Source: Prevotellaceae bacterium UBA3849
GTDB lineage: Bacteria; Bacteroidota; Bacteroidia; Bacteroidales; Bacteroidaceae
Assembly (NCBI GenBank): GCA_002392645.1
Contig: DGHL01000001.1
Coordinates: 1 to 11,750, forward strand
Direction of reading: 5' to 3'
DNA length: 11,750 nt
The notes under the pieces are model-generated. The model worked only from the letters and a program-made list of their open reading frames with translations. It was not told the origin of the DNA and did no database searches. Position 1 is the stretch's first letter. Every line of letters begins with the position of its first letter. A program made the position numbers and the translations under genes. This document shows positions 1 to 6,618 of this stretch, piece by piece.

Positions 1-86
1 TCAAGGCAAAGCTTGCTGACTAAGGTAACGCCCGCAAGGGCGTAGCCTTATAAAATCAAGGCAAAGCTTGCTGACTAAGGTAACGC
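1..86. repeat. 31-bp direct repeats flanking a hairpin, near the RAYT gene
   Basis: Two identical 31-base copies, at 1-31 and 56-86, both contain GCAAAGCTTGCTGACTAAGG and end in TAACGC. The first copy may extend left of the window. Between them, 21-33 and 38-50 form an imperfect hairpin (11 of 13 pairs, GCAA loop). Repeats with hairpins beside a RAYT gene are the usual setting of REP elements, so these could be substrates of the transposase encoded at 232-1320. That link is inference. They could equally be a short duplicated intergenic segment. No open reading frame of note lies in this stretch. Confidence 0.7.
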
Positions 87-96
87 ATTATATATA

Positions 97-133
97 AAAA
101 AGTGGTGGCACCGTAAGGTAGCCGCCACTTTTT
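97..133. terminator. Bidirectional hairpin terminator
   Basis: Arms 97-109 and 121-133 pair at 12 of 13 positions (AAAAAGTGGTGGC against GCCGCCACTTTTT, the odd position being a G-T wobble), with an 11-base loop. The A-run on one side and T-run on the other give a U-tract in either direction. On the minus strand it would end the RAYT transcript about 100 bases past its stop. On the plus strand it could end a gene lying left of the window. Confidence 0.7.
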
Positions 134-166
134 GTTTTCCCCCATTTCCTTCTCTCCCTCCTCATT

Positions 167-204
167 GTTGAGTATGTTGCTGTACTACAGCAACAAACAA
201 AACA
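167..204. repeat. 38-bp inverted-repeat copy A, downstream of the RAYT gene
   Basis: This 38-base segment is the exact reverse complement of 821-858, which lies inside the RAYT coding sequence. Its core at 176-194, GTTGCTGTACTACAGCAAC, is a perfect palindrome with one central base. It begins 28 bases past the RAYT stop codon. It has the size and symmetry of a REP-like hairpin. The flanks (GTTGAGTAT on one side, AAACAAAACA on the other) are shared, so the repeat is longer than the palindrome alone. Confidence 0.9.
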
Positions 205-231
205 CAAACAAAACGCACCACTGCAACAAGC

Positions 232-1320
232 TCAACAGCCTTCGCAGATGGCTTTTGCCATGTCGTTGAGCTGCAGGCACTGGCCTCGCTTTATAGTCAG
301 TCTTTCGTTGTGATGCTCCCACGGGGCGAGGATGAGCAGCTGACCACGGGCACAGGCTTCCATGCGCTTGCCACCGGGTTTTGCGAGGTCGGTGAAACCG
401 TTTTCCTGCAGATAAATTACCGGCAGACCTTCGTCAAAGACGGCGCGCATGATGGCTTTCTCACCTTTCGAGATGGCTGGCGATACCATTACGGCTCCCT
501 GACGGGCAAGGGCGAGACATTCGTCGAGCCTTTTCTGTAGTTCCTCATCCGTTATCTTTCGTGAGCACTGTACCTGCACCTTCATGGGCCTCTCCAGCAG
601 GAAGCGGTTGCCGATGGCAGAGAAGCTCATTCCTGCATACGTCAGTCCTCTCTGTACGCGAAAGAGCTCTGGATTCTCACGTTTCATCAGCAGGCGGCGA
701 GGGTTGTCCTTCAGGTAATGCAGCCATCGCTCCAGCTGACCTCGGCGGAGGAGTATGCGGTCGTTGTAGCCCTTGGCGAAGAGCAGGCCGCGCTTGCGGT
801 CTGTAGCTTTTGGGGGTTGCTGTTTTGTTTGTTGCTGTAGTACAGCAACATACTCAACTTGGTGGGCATGCTTAACCTGGTGGGCATGCTTAACTTGGTG
901 GGCGTAGTCGGTGGGTAGCAGCTCACGGAAGGCTTTATTGCAACCTTGCTTGAAGCCCAGCAGTACCTTTCCCAGCGGCTTCTCCATCTTCTCCTTTACG
1001 AAGAGAATGCCGTGCAGGTGGTCGGGCATCATCTGCAGTGCCACCACCTCCACCTCCGGGTGGTAGGTGCTTATGTCATGCCATGCCTGGGCTACGGCCT
1101 CGCCGAGACGGGTCAGTACGATATGCGGAGCATCGGGCGACGGCTCTGTAGCCTCGCTGCGACCTGCCACTTCACCAAACAACGGCCTGCGGCCCTCTGT
1201 CACCATCGTAATCATATACATACGTCGCTCCGTGTAGTCATTATCTACACAGCGGCGCTGCATGGAAGGTATCTTGTCTCCGGCAAAGGCTTTCTGACTC
1301 TCGTATGTTGCTCTGTCCAT
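232..1320 (-). CDS. REP-associated tyrosine transposase (RAYT, IS200-like Y1 family) with C-terminal extension
   Basis: A 362-residue protein of the Y1/HUH nuclease superfamily, which cuts and joins single-stranded DNA at palindromic repeats. Visible motifs are the metal-binding MMPDHLHGI at 97-105 (His101 and His103) and GYNDRIL at 184-190, where Tyr185 sits at the expected nucleophile position, followed by a helix and a DNP motif near 205-207. Between them is an inserted linker (about 139-170) rich in His, Gln and Val, encoded by short tandem repeats and a REP-like palindrome. Residues about 230-362 are extra relative to the usual 150-230-residue RAYT. The stretch GAVMVSPAISKGEK through PVIYLQENGF to LLILAPW resembles a Rossmann-like DprA/SLOG fold; this is inference. 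The start lies 40 bases after the hydrolase stop on the same strand, so read-through from that gene is possible. I see no TAnnTTTG box just upstream. Confidence 0.85.
   Translation of the reverse strand: MDRATYESQKAFAGDKIPSMQRRCVDNDYTERRMYMITMVTEGRRPLFGEVAGRSEATEPSPDAPHIVLTRLGEAVAQAWHDISTYHPEVEVVALQMMPDHLHGILFVKEKMEKPLGKVLLGFKQGCNKAFRELLPTDYAHQVKHAHQVKHAHQVEYVAVLQQQTKQQPPKATDRKRGLLFAKGYNDRILLRRGQLERWLHYLKDNPRRLLMKRENPELFRVQRGLTYAGMSFSAIGNRFLLERPMKVQVQCSRKITDEELQKRLDECLALARQGAVMVSPAISKGEKAIMRAVFDEGLPVIYLQENGFTDLAKPGGKRMEACARGQLLILAPWEHHNERLTIKRGQCLQLNDMAKAICEGC
821..858. repeat. 38-bp inverted-repeat copy B, inside the RAYT reading frame
   Basis: This is the exact reverse complement of 167-204. 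Read on the minus strand it encodes about VEYVAVLQQQTKQ in the RAYT linker without breaking the frame. The palindrome lies at 831-849. Because the copy is perfect over 38 bases, the duplication is either recent or maintained. Confidence 0.9.
859..905. repeat. 18-bp in-frame tandem repeat in the RAYT gene
   Basis: Units TTGGTGGGCATGCTTAAC at 859-876, 877-894 (one change) and a partial third from 895. They abut inverted-repeat copy B. On the coding strand they give the hexapeptide repeat HQVKHA. A unit length divisible by three keeps the frame, so copy number could vary without inactivating the gene. Confidence 0.85.
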
Positions 1321-1360
1321 ATAGTAAGTTAACGGTTAGTTTTTCCGGCGGTAATAATCA

Positions 1361-2284
1361 TCACTGCCTGCTGTGCTTGCTGAGGAAAGAGAGGACGGTG
1401 GCATTGAACCGCTGAGGCTGCTCCATGTTCATCATGTGACCGCAGTCGGGTAGGGTAATCTGCTCCCCATCCTTTACATAGTCCAGTTCACGGGCACGGG
1501 AGGTCTTGCCCTCCGTCTCGCCACGCAATACCAACAGCGGTACGCTGACGGGAGCCTTGTGGCGCAGTTCTGCCCAAGCCTCCTTGCCATAGAACAGGCG
1601 TGGCTCCTTATGGAGCGGCTGCCATGCCGTCCACTGGCTTATCATACGTCGCAGCGGCTTGCGCATGGTCTCACGGCGTGAACCGCCACCACTTACCAGC
1701 TGCTCCGTCCATTCACGTTTCATCACCTCCACGCCGCGCAGCCTCAAGGCGGCAATCTCCTGTTCCCTCTTAGCATTTTCTGCCGAATCCATCGGCTCCG
1801 ACGGACCTTTACTATTTCTTATGCCACCGCTGCACAATACGCAGCTCAGCAGACGGTCAGGATACATGGCAAGCATATCGCCAGCCACGAAGGCCCCCAT
1901 AGACAGTCCAACCACATGGGCACGCTCTATTTTCAGCGAATCCATCAGCGCCACCACGTCATCGGCATGGGTGGTATGCAAGTCCTCACGCATGGCAGAC
2001 GACAGTCCGTAACCACGGAAATCCAGCCGTATGGTGCGGTAACGCGCGGAGAAATCCCTCCACTGCGTGTCCCACATACGTCGGTCCAGCGAATGCCCGT
2101 GCAGCAAAATCAGCGGTTCGCCCTTTCCACGCTCCTCATAATACACCATTCCACCGCCCTGCACGCCTACATAGCAGCCACGCTGCGAGGCGCATCCAGT
2201 GAGAAGCACCACCGTCACCGTCACCAGGCATACGCTGCCCAGCGACCAATGACGCAAAAAGTTTATTCTATTGACATATTTCAT
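1361..2284 (-). CDS. Alpha/beta-hydrolase fold lipoprotein
   Basis: A predicted 307-residue exported lipoprotein. The N-terminus has basic residues, a hydrophobic stretch and the lipobox LLTGC, with Cys31 as the lipidation site. The mature part is an alpha/beta hydrolase: oxyanion motif LLHGHS (61-66), nucleophile elbow GLSMG with Ser128, and DCGHMMNMEQP with catalytic His283. The acid position after strand beta-6 reads RGETEGK, so Glu258 aligns where Asp is usual. The substrate cannot be told; esterase or peptidase relatives are both possible. The frame stays open upstream to 2497, but I place the start at 2284. That start gives a clean signal peptide, and a well-formed promoter (2293-2324) lies inside the extension. 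The RAYT gene follows 40 bases after the stop. Confidence 0.85.
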   Translation of the reverse strand: MKYVNRINFLRHWSLGSVCLVTVTVVLLTGCASQRGCYVGVQGGGMVYYEERGKGEPLILLHGHSLDRRMWDTQWRDFSARYRTIRLDFRGYGLSSAMREDLHTTHADDVVALMDSLKIERAHVVGLSMGAFVAGDMLAMYPDRLLSCVLCSGGIRNSKGPSEPMDSAENAKREQEIAALRLRGVEVMKREWTEQLVSGGGSRRETMRKPLRRMISQWTAWQPLHKEPRLFYGKEAWAELRHKAPVSVPLLVLRGETEGKTSRARELDYVKDGEQITLPDCGHMMNMEQPQRFNATVLSFLSKHSRQ

Positions 2285-2292
2285 AACAGTTG

Positions 2293-2324
2293 CAAAGATA
2301 TGAAAAAAGCCTGACAATATCAAG
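2293..2324 (-). promoter_or_regulatory. Bacteroidota-type promoter for the hydrolase lipoprotein
   Basis: On the minus strand, TATCTTTG (2300 to 2293) is a perfect -7 box. TTG (2323 to 2321) lies exactly 20 bases upstream as the -33 element. The start codon at 2284 is only 8 bases beyond the -7 box, so the transcript would have almost no leader. Confidence 0.65.
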
Positions 2325-2385
2325 ACATCAGAGTATTCTGCGTCATTTTTTCTTCCATATTGGGAGAAAATTGAAATATTATTTG

Positions 2386-2393
2386 TAACTTTG
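2386..2393 (+). promoter_or_regulatory. Candidate -7 box for the epimerase/PAP2 unit
   Basis: TAACTTTG matches the -7 consensus on the plus strand. The closest upstream TTG gives a 23-base spacer, which is longer than the 20 bases seen for other promoters here, so this is a weaker call. If used, the leader to the start at 2652 would be about 250 bases and would include the 22-bp repeat array. Confidence 0.45.
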
Positions 2394-2523
2394 CAGAAAG
2401 ATAAAGAAAAAAGAAAAAGGCGAGGTCGCAGTTTCGTGGCAGACCTTAACCATAATCCTGACCATTCATAGGGTAAAGACAAAGGTATTGCAGGCATGGT
2501 TGTAACGATTTTAAAGTCAAGTC

Positions 2524-2611
2524 GTTGTAAAAGCTATGCTTTTACGTTGTAATATGATAGCTTTTACAGTGTAAAGTGATAGCTTTTACGTTGTAATATG
2601 ATAGCTTTTAC
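2524..2611 (+). repeat. Four tandem 22-bp units in the epimerase leader
   Basis: Units lie at 2524-2545, 2546-2567, 2568-2589 and 2590-2611. Units 2 and 4 are identical, and all end in GCTTTTAC. Unit 1 contains a perfect dyad, GTAAAAGC/GCTTTTAC around TAT. Units 2-4 keep the right half and degenerate on the left, with GTAA then ATATGAT or AGTGAT. The period equals about two helical turns. The array ends 40 bases before the epimerase start. The rest of the 2285-2651 intergenic region holds only the two promoters described and A-rich sequence. Confidence 0.9.
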
Positions 2612-2651
2612 GATGGTAAGGTAATCAGGGTGCCAAGCAAGTGAAAGAACA

Positions 2652-3638
2652 ATGCAGAAAGAACATATACTAATAACGGGTGCATCGGGTTTCATCGGTT
2701 CCTTCCTGGTGGAGGAAGCGCTGAACCGTGGCATGGAGGTATGGGCAGCGGTGCGCAAGGGCAGCAGCATGCGCTACCTGCGCGATGAGCGCATACATAA
2801 GGTAGAGCTCGACCTGTCATCGGTAAGTCAGATGCAGGAAGCCCTCAGTGCGCTCCGCATAGACTATGTAGTGCATGCCGCCGGTGCCACCAAGGCGCTG
2901 CGCCTGGAAGACTTCTACAAGGTAAACACGCAAGGCACGCAAAACCTCGTCAGGGCACTTGAAACGTCGAATCCATCGCTCCAGAGACTCATCTTCATCA
3001 GCAGTCTGAGCGTAATGGGAGCAGTGAGGGAGCAACAGCCATATACGGAGATACAGGACACCGACACGCCGCAGCCTAACACTGCCTATGGCAAGAGCAA
3101 GCTGGCAGCGGAGGAATGGCTGAAAACGGAGTGCCGCCTACCGTTTACCATACTGCGCCCTACGGGAGTATATGGGCCTCGCGAGAAAGACTACATGCTG
3201 ATGGCAGACAGCATACGCAAGGGACTTGACACAGCCGTGGGCTACAAGCAGCAAGACCTCACCTTCGTATTCGTAAAAGATGTGGTGCAGGCAGTGTTTA
3301 AGTCGATGAAATCGCCTAATACGATAGGCAACGCCTATTTCCTCAGCGACGGCGAGGTGTATAGCTCAAGGGACTTCAGTGACCTTATAATCGGTGAAAT
3401 GGGCAAAAAGCACGTGCTGCGCATCACCTTCCCCCTGTGGGTGCTGAGGCTTGTGTGCGCCGTCAGCGATGCATGGATGCACGTAAGTGGCAAGTTGTCA
3501 ACGCTGAACAATGACCATTATAACATATTGAAGCAGCGTAACTGGCGATGTGACATCACTCCGGCGCAGCGCGACTTCGGCTATGTGCCTGAATGGAAGC
3601 TGCCTGAAGGAGTAAGGGAGATGCTGAAGAATATATAG
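2652..3638 (+). CDS. NAD(P)-dependent epimerase/reductase, extended SDR family
   Basis: A 328-residue cytoplasmic extended short-chain dehydrogenase/reductase. It starts almost directly with the Rossmann dinucleotide motif TGASGFIG (9-16), followed by HAAG (75-78), FISSLSVMG with probable catalytic Ser118, and the YxxxK pair AYGKSK with Tyr146 and Lys150. RPTGVYGP (169-176) is the usual substrate-side motif. Length and motif order match nucleoside-diphosphate-sugar epimerases/dehydratases and 3-beta-hydroxysteroid dehydrogenase-like reductases, which cannot be separated by eye. The PAP2-like gene follows after 27 bases on the same strand, suggesting one transcript and possibly a lipid or lipid-linked sugar substrate; that role is inference. 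Confidence 0.88.
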   Translation: MQKEHILITGASGFIGSFLVEEALNRGMEVWAAVRKGSSMRYLRDERIHKVELDLSSVSQMQEALSALRIDYVVHAAGATKALRLEDFYKVNTQGTQNLVRALETSNPSLQRLIFISSLSVMGAVREQQPYTEIQDTDTPQPNTAYGKSKLAAEEWLKTECRLPFTILRPTGVYGPREKDYMLMADSIRKGLDTAVGYKQQDLTFVFVKDVVQAVFKSMKSPNTIGNAYFLSDGEVYSSRDFSDLIIGEMGKKHVLRITFPLWVLRLVCAVSDAWMHVSGKLSTLNNDHYNILKQRNWRCDITPAQRDFGYVPEWKLPEGVREMLKNI

Positions 3639-3665
3639 CAAGGTGTAGAGCAAAAGATTTAGATA

Positions 3666-4667
3666 ATGAAACAAGATTATATAGCAGAGCACTTCCTGCC
3701 GATGCGCAAGAAGGTTAAGATGAGTAAGGGTGGACCGATGGGTATGGGATTCTTCGGTTTCATCGCGCCAGAACTGGCGCAGTTTGTCTATGCGGCATTC
3801 ACTATGCTGCTGATATTGTTTACGTGGACCAACATAGAGAATCCTTCGGCACTGATGTGGCAGAGGTTAAGTTTCCTCAGCGGCACCCTGGCGCTGTGGG
3901 TAGTCTATCAGTTGTGGCCGTGCAGGTTTATGCTGCTGTGCCGCCTGGTGTATCTGCTGATGATGCTGGGCTCATGGTATCCGGATACGTATTACATCAA
4001 CAGGCAGTTTGGCAGTTTCGACCATGTGTTTGCTACTTGGGAGCAGAGCCTCTTCGGCTGTCAGCCAGCCGCACTGTTCTCTCAGCGTTTCGACTCAGCG
4101 TTGGTGTCAGAACTGATGTATATGGGCTACGTGTCTTACTACCTTTTCTTCGTGGTGACCGTCTTTGTGGTCTATTTCCGCGATTTCAAGCAGCTGGAGC
4201 GCGTTTCCTTCATTATATTCACAGGATTCTTCCTTTGCTACGTAATATACCTGCTGTTGCCCGTAACAGGTCCGCAGTACTATTTCCTTGCCGTTGGAAT
4301 GGATAAAATCCTTGCAGATAACTTTCCCGACATAGGGCATTATTTTGCCGATACCACCGATTGCCTTACCGCACCGGGATGGAGCAAGGGACTGTTCTAC
4401 AACATCTGCCACTTTATGCATCAGTCAGGTGAGCGTCCTACGGCGGCATTCCCTTCCAGCCATGTGGCAATAGCAACGCTTGTGATGACGCTGGTATTAA
4501 GGATGCGCATGTGGAAGTATCTGTTGGTGCTTGCCGTGCCGTACCTGTTCCTTTGCATGTCAACGGTGTATATCCAGGCACACTATGCCATTGACGCCAT
4601 AGCAGGATTCTTCGTTGGAATCGCACTTTTCTTCCTGCTCGGCGGCATGAAGCTGAAGCAGATTTGA
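3666..4667 (+). CDS. PAP2-superfamily integral membrane protein (Aur1/inositol-phosphorylceramide synthase-like)
   Basis: A 333-residue protein with about six or more hydrophobic segments. Candidate regions lie near 33-54, 68-84, 87-103, 155-171, 181-200, 266-280, 284-299 and 308-327. Conserved PAP2 motifs are AAFPSSHV (261-267, His266) and a third motif ending QAHYAIDAIAG, with His306 as nucleophile and Asp310. The classical first motif (KxxxxxxRP) is not evident. LLPVTGPQYYF (197-207) occupies the place where Aur1-like members have a Pro/Gly-rich segment, which favours a PAP2_3/Aur1-type lipid phosphatase or phosphotransferase over a bacterial undecaprenyl-pyrophosphate phosphatase. Bacteroidales make sphingolipids, so a ceramide headgroup role is possible but unproven. 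In-frame Met codons at 3702 and 3720 are alternative starts. Confidence 0.82.
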   Translation: MKQDYIAEHFLPMRKKVKMSKGGPMGMGFFGFIAPELAQFVYAAFTMLLILFTWTNIENPSALMWQRLSFLSGTLALWVVYQLWPCRFMLLCRLVYLLMMLGSWYPDTYYINRQFGSFDHVFATWEQSLFGCQPAALFSQRFDSALVSELMYMGYVSYYLFFVVTVFVVYFRDFKQLERVSFIIFTGFFLCYVIYLLLPVTGPQYYFLAVGMDKILADNFPDIGHYFADTTDCLTAPGWSKGLFYNICHFMHQSGERPTAAFPSSHVAIATLVMTLVLRMRMWKYLLVLAVPYLFLCMSTVYIQAHYAIDAIAGFFVGIALFFLLGGMKLKQI

Positions 4668-4726
4668 AGTGACATACATATAAGAACTGCCCCGATTCTC
4701 CCTGTTAAGGAGTAGGGGGAAAGAAA

Positions 4727-4764
4727 AAAAAGTGAATTGAAAATGCTATTTCAATTCACTTTTT
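4727..4764. terminator. Strong bidirectional terminator between convergent genes
   Basis: A perfect 16-bp stem (arms 4727-4742 and 4749-4764, AAAAAGTGAATTGAAA with its complement) with the 6-base loop ATGCTA. A-runs on the left and T-runs on the right serve both the PAP2 gene and the minus-strand methyltransferase. The methyltransferase stop codon (4746-4748) lies in the loop, and its last five codons form one arm. Confidence 0.88.
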
Positions 4765-5360
4765 AGTTTTTGTACGAAGTGCCATATTATAATGCCGCCG
4801 GTTACGGAGACATTCAGCGAGTGCTTGGTGCCGTATTGCGGTATCTCGAGACATCCGTCGCATAGGTCTATTACCTCTTGGTGAACACCCTTCACCTCGT
4901 TGCCCAGTATCACTGCATAGCCCCTTTTACCATCCTTTTGCTTCGAGACAGGGCAGGCAGGCACGAAGTCCTGCAGCATGGTAGAGCCATGACACTGCTC
5001 CACTGCCATTACTGTGTAACCATCGTTTTTCAGCGATTCCACCGCGTCAGTGGCAGACTTGAAATATCGCCAGTCAACACTCTCTTCAGCTCCGAGGGCA
5101 GTCTTATGTATCTCCTGCACTGCCTTCAGCGAACAGTCCTTTATCACGGTTCCATCGGCATCCGTAACGGTGTCGGGCGTGGCTGTTATGCCGCACAGGT
5201 ATATAGCCTCCAGGCGAAAAGCATCGGCGGTACGAAACACACTGCCGACGTTGTGAAGCGAGCGCACGTCATCGAGCACTACGATCAGCGGCGTCTTCTC
5301 TGCGTGGTGAAACTCCTCAACGGTGAGGCGGTTCATCTCAAGTATGGTAGTCTTCTGCAT
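4746..5360 (-). CDS. TrmH/SpoU-family RNA 2'-O-methyltransferase
   Basis: A 204-residue SPOUT-class methyltransferase that would transfer methyl from S-adenosylmethionine to a ribose 2'-OH in tRNA or rRNA. All three family motifs are present: motif 1 LHNVGSVFRTADAF (35-48, with Asn37 and Arg43), motif 2 VILGNEVKGV (150-159), and motif 3 IPQYGTKHSLNVSV (173-186) forming the knotted cofactor site. There is no separate N-terminal RNA-binding domain, so it is a minimal TrmH-like form. The RNA target cannot be read from sequence. The start codon lies one base after the SufS stop, indicating translational coupling. The coding 3' end overlaps the shared terminator. Confidence 0.9.
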   Translation of the reverse strand: MQKTTILEMNRLTVEEFHHAEKTPLIVVLDDVRSLHNVGSVFRTADAFRLEAIYLCGITATPDTVTDADGTVIKDCSLKAVQEIHKTALGAEESVDWRYFKSATDAVESLKNDGYTVMAVEQCHGSTMLQDFVPACPVSKQKDGKRGYAVILGNEVKGVHQEVIDLCDGCLEIPQYGTKHSLNVSVTGGIIIWHFVQKLKSELK

Positions 5361-5361
5361 A

Positions 5362-6591
5362 TCAGAACATTTGGCTTACGCGCTTTATTCCATTAACGAG
5401 TATGTCTATCTCCTCCTTCGTGTTATAGAGGGCGAATGAAGCCCTTACGGTACCCTGTATGCCCAGGCGGTGCATCAGTGGCTCTGCACAGTGGTGGCCG
5501 GTACGTACGGCTATGCCCAGGCGGTCGAGTAGGGTGCCCATGTCAAGGTGGTGTATGTCGCCTACGAGGAATGAAATCACTGCGTCGCGGTTATCGGCAT
5601 TCAGCGTACCGAATATGCGCATGCCGGGAATCGTCTGCATCTGCTCCAACGCATAGCCGGTCAGCTCGCGCTCATGAGCCTCGATATTGTCCAGTCCGAT
5701 GGTCTCCATATAGTCAATCGCCTTTGCCAGTCCGTTGGTGGCAACATAGTCAGGTGTGCCGGCCTCAAACTTGAAAGGCAGTTCGGCGAATGTAGTCTTT
5801 TCGAATGATACGGTGCCAATCATCTCGCCGCCGCCCTGATATGGAGGCATCTCCTCAAGAAACTTCTCCTTGCCATAGAGCACGCCGATGCCGGTAGGAC
5901 CATACATCTTATGTCCGGAGAAAGCGTAGAAGTCGCAGTCCATGTTCTGCACGTCGATCTTTATGTGCGGTGCGCTCTGTGCCCCGTCTATCATGCACGG
6001 TACGCCGTGCTGATGCGCTATGCCTACAATCTCCTTCACGGGGTTCACGGTGCCCAGCACGTTGCTGACGTGAGTAACGCTTACCAGTCGTGTGCGGTCG
6101 GTAAACAGACCCTTGTATGCGTCGAGGTCAAGCACTCCGTCGTCGGTCATAGGTATCACCTTAACCACTATGCCCTTGCGCTGTGCCTGCAGTTGCCACG
6201 GCACTATGTTGGAGTGGTGCTCCATGGTTGAGATGATAACCTCGTCGCCCTCCTTCATGTAAGCCTCGGTAAAGCTTGACGCTACGAGATTCATTGACTC
6301 CGTAGTACCACGCGTGAACACTATCTCCCTGATGCTTGCGGCATTGATGAAAGAGCGTACACGCTCTCGCGCAGCCTCGTGCAGGTCGGTAGCCTGCTGC
6401 GACAGATAGTGCACGCCACGGTGCACGTTGGCGTTCACGTTGAGGTATTCCTCACGCATGGCATCGAGCACGCAGAGCGGTTTCTGCGTTGTGGCACCAT
6501 TGTCAAGATATACCAAAGGGTATTTATCGTATATCTTTCTCGATAAAATGGGGAAATCCTTACGGATTGTGTCAATGTCTTTGATGTTCAT
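5362..6591 (-). CDS. sufS: Cysteine desulfurase, SufS (group II) type
   Basis: A 409-residue PLP enzyme that converts cysteine to alanine and holds the sulfur as a persulfide for Fe-S cluster or other sulfur transfer. Visible features are LDNGATTQKP (29-38), TRGTTESMN (93-101), EHHSN (124-128, His125 stacking on PLP), DGAQSAPH (202-209, Asp202), and SGHKMYGPTGIG with PLP Lys228. The active-site loop RTGHHCAEP has Cys368; this loop form marks the SufS/CsdA group rather than IscS. Length is typical. No sufB, sufC, sufD or sufE lies in the window; the co-directional neighbours are a MaoC hydratase upstream and a TrmH methyltransferase one base downstream. No clear promoter box lies in the 119-base upstream gap, which holds a stem-loop. 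Confidence 0.93.
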   Translation of the reverse strand: MNIKDIDTIRKDFPILSRKIYDKYPLVYLDNGATTQKPLCVLDAMREEYLNVNANVHRGVHYLSQQATDLHEAARERVRSFINAASIREIVFTRGTTESMNLVASSFTEAYMKEGDEVIISTMEHHSNIVPWQLQAQRKGIVVKVIPMTDDGVLDLDAYKGLFTDRTRLVSVTHVSNVLGTVNPVKEIVGIAHQHGVPCMIDGAQSAPHIKIDVQNMDCDFYAFSGHKMYGPTGIGVLYGKEKFLEEMPPYQGGGEMIGTVSFEKTTFAELPFKFEAGTPDYVATNGLAKAIDYMETIGLDNIEAHERELTGYALEQMQTIPGMRIFGTLNADNRDAVISFLVGDIHHLDMGTLLDRLGIAVRTGHHCAEPLMHRLGIQGTVRASFALYNTKEEIDILVNGIKRVSQMF

Positions 6592-6618
6592 GACTCTGTT
6601 GTGTTTGTATTAGTCCAA

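Noticed and set aside
2285..2497. N-terminal extension of the hydrolase frame to 2497
   Set aside because: It lacks a signal sequence, contains the gene's own promoter, and would bury the lipobox about 100 residues inside the protein.
2496..2552. 18-codon frame MVVTILKSSRCKSYAFTL as a leader peptide
   Set aside because: It has no attenuator-like codon run or paired hairpins, and its end is simply read from the 22-bp repeat. Chance is the simpler explanation.
2524..2611. CRISPR array
   Set aside because: The units are contiguous 22-bp tandem repeats with no unique spacers, and there are no cas genes.
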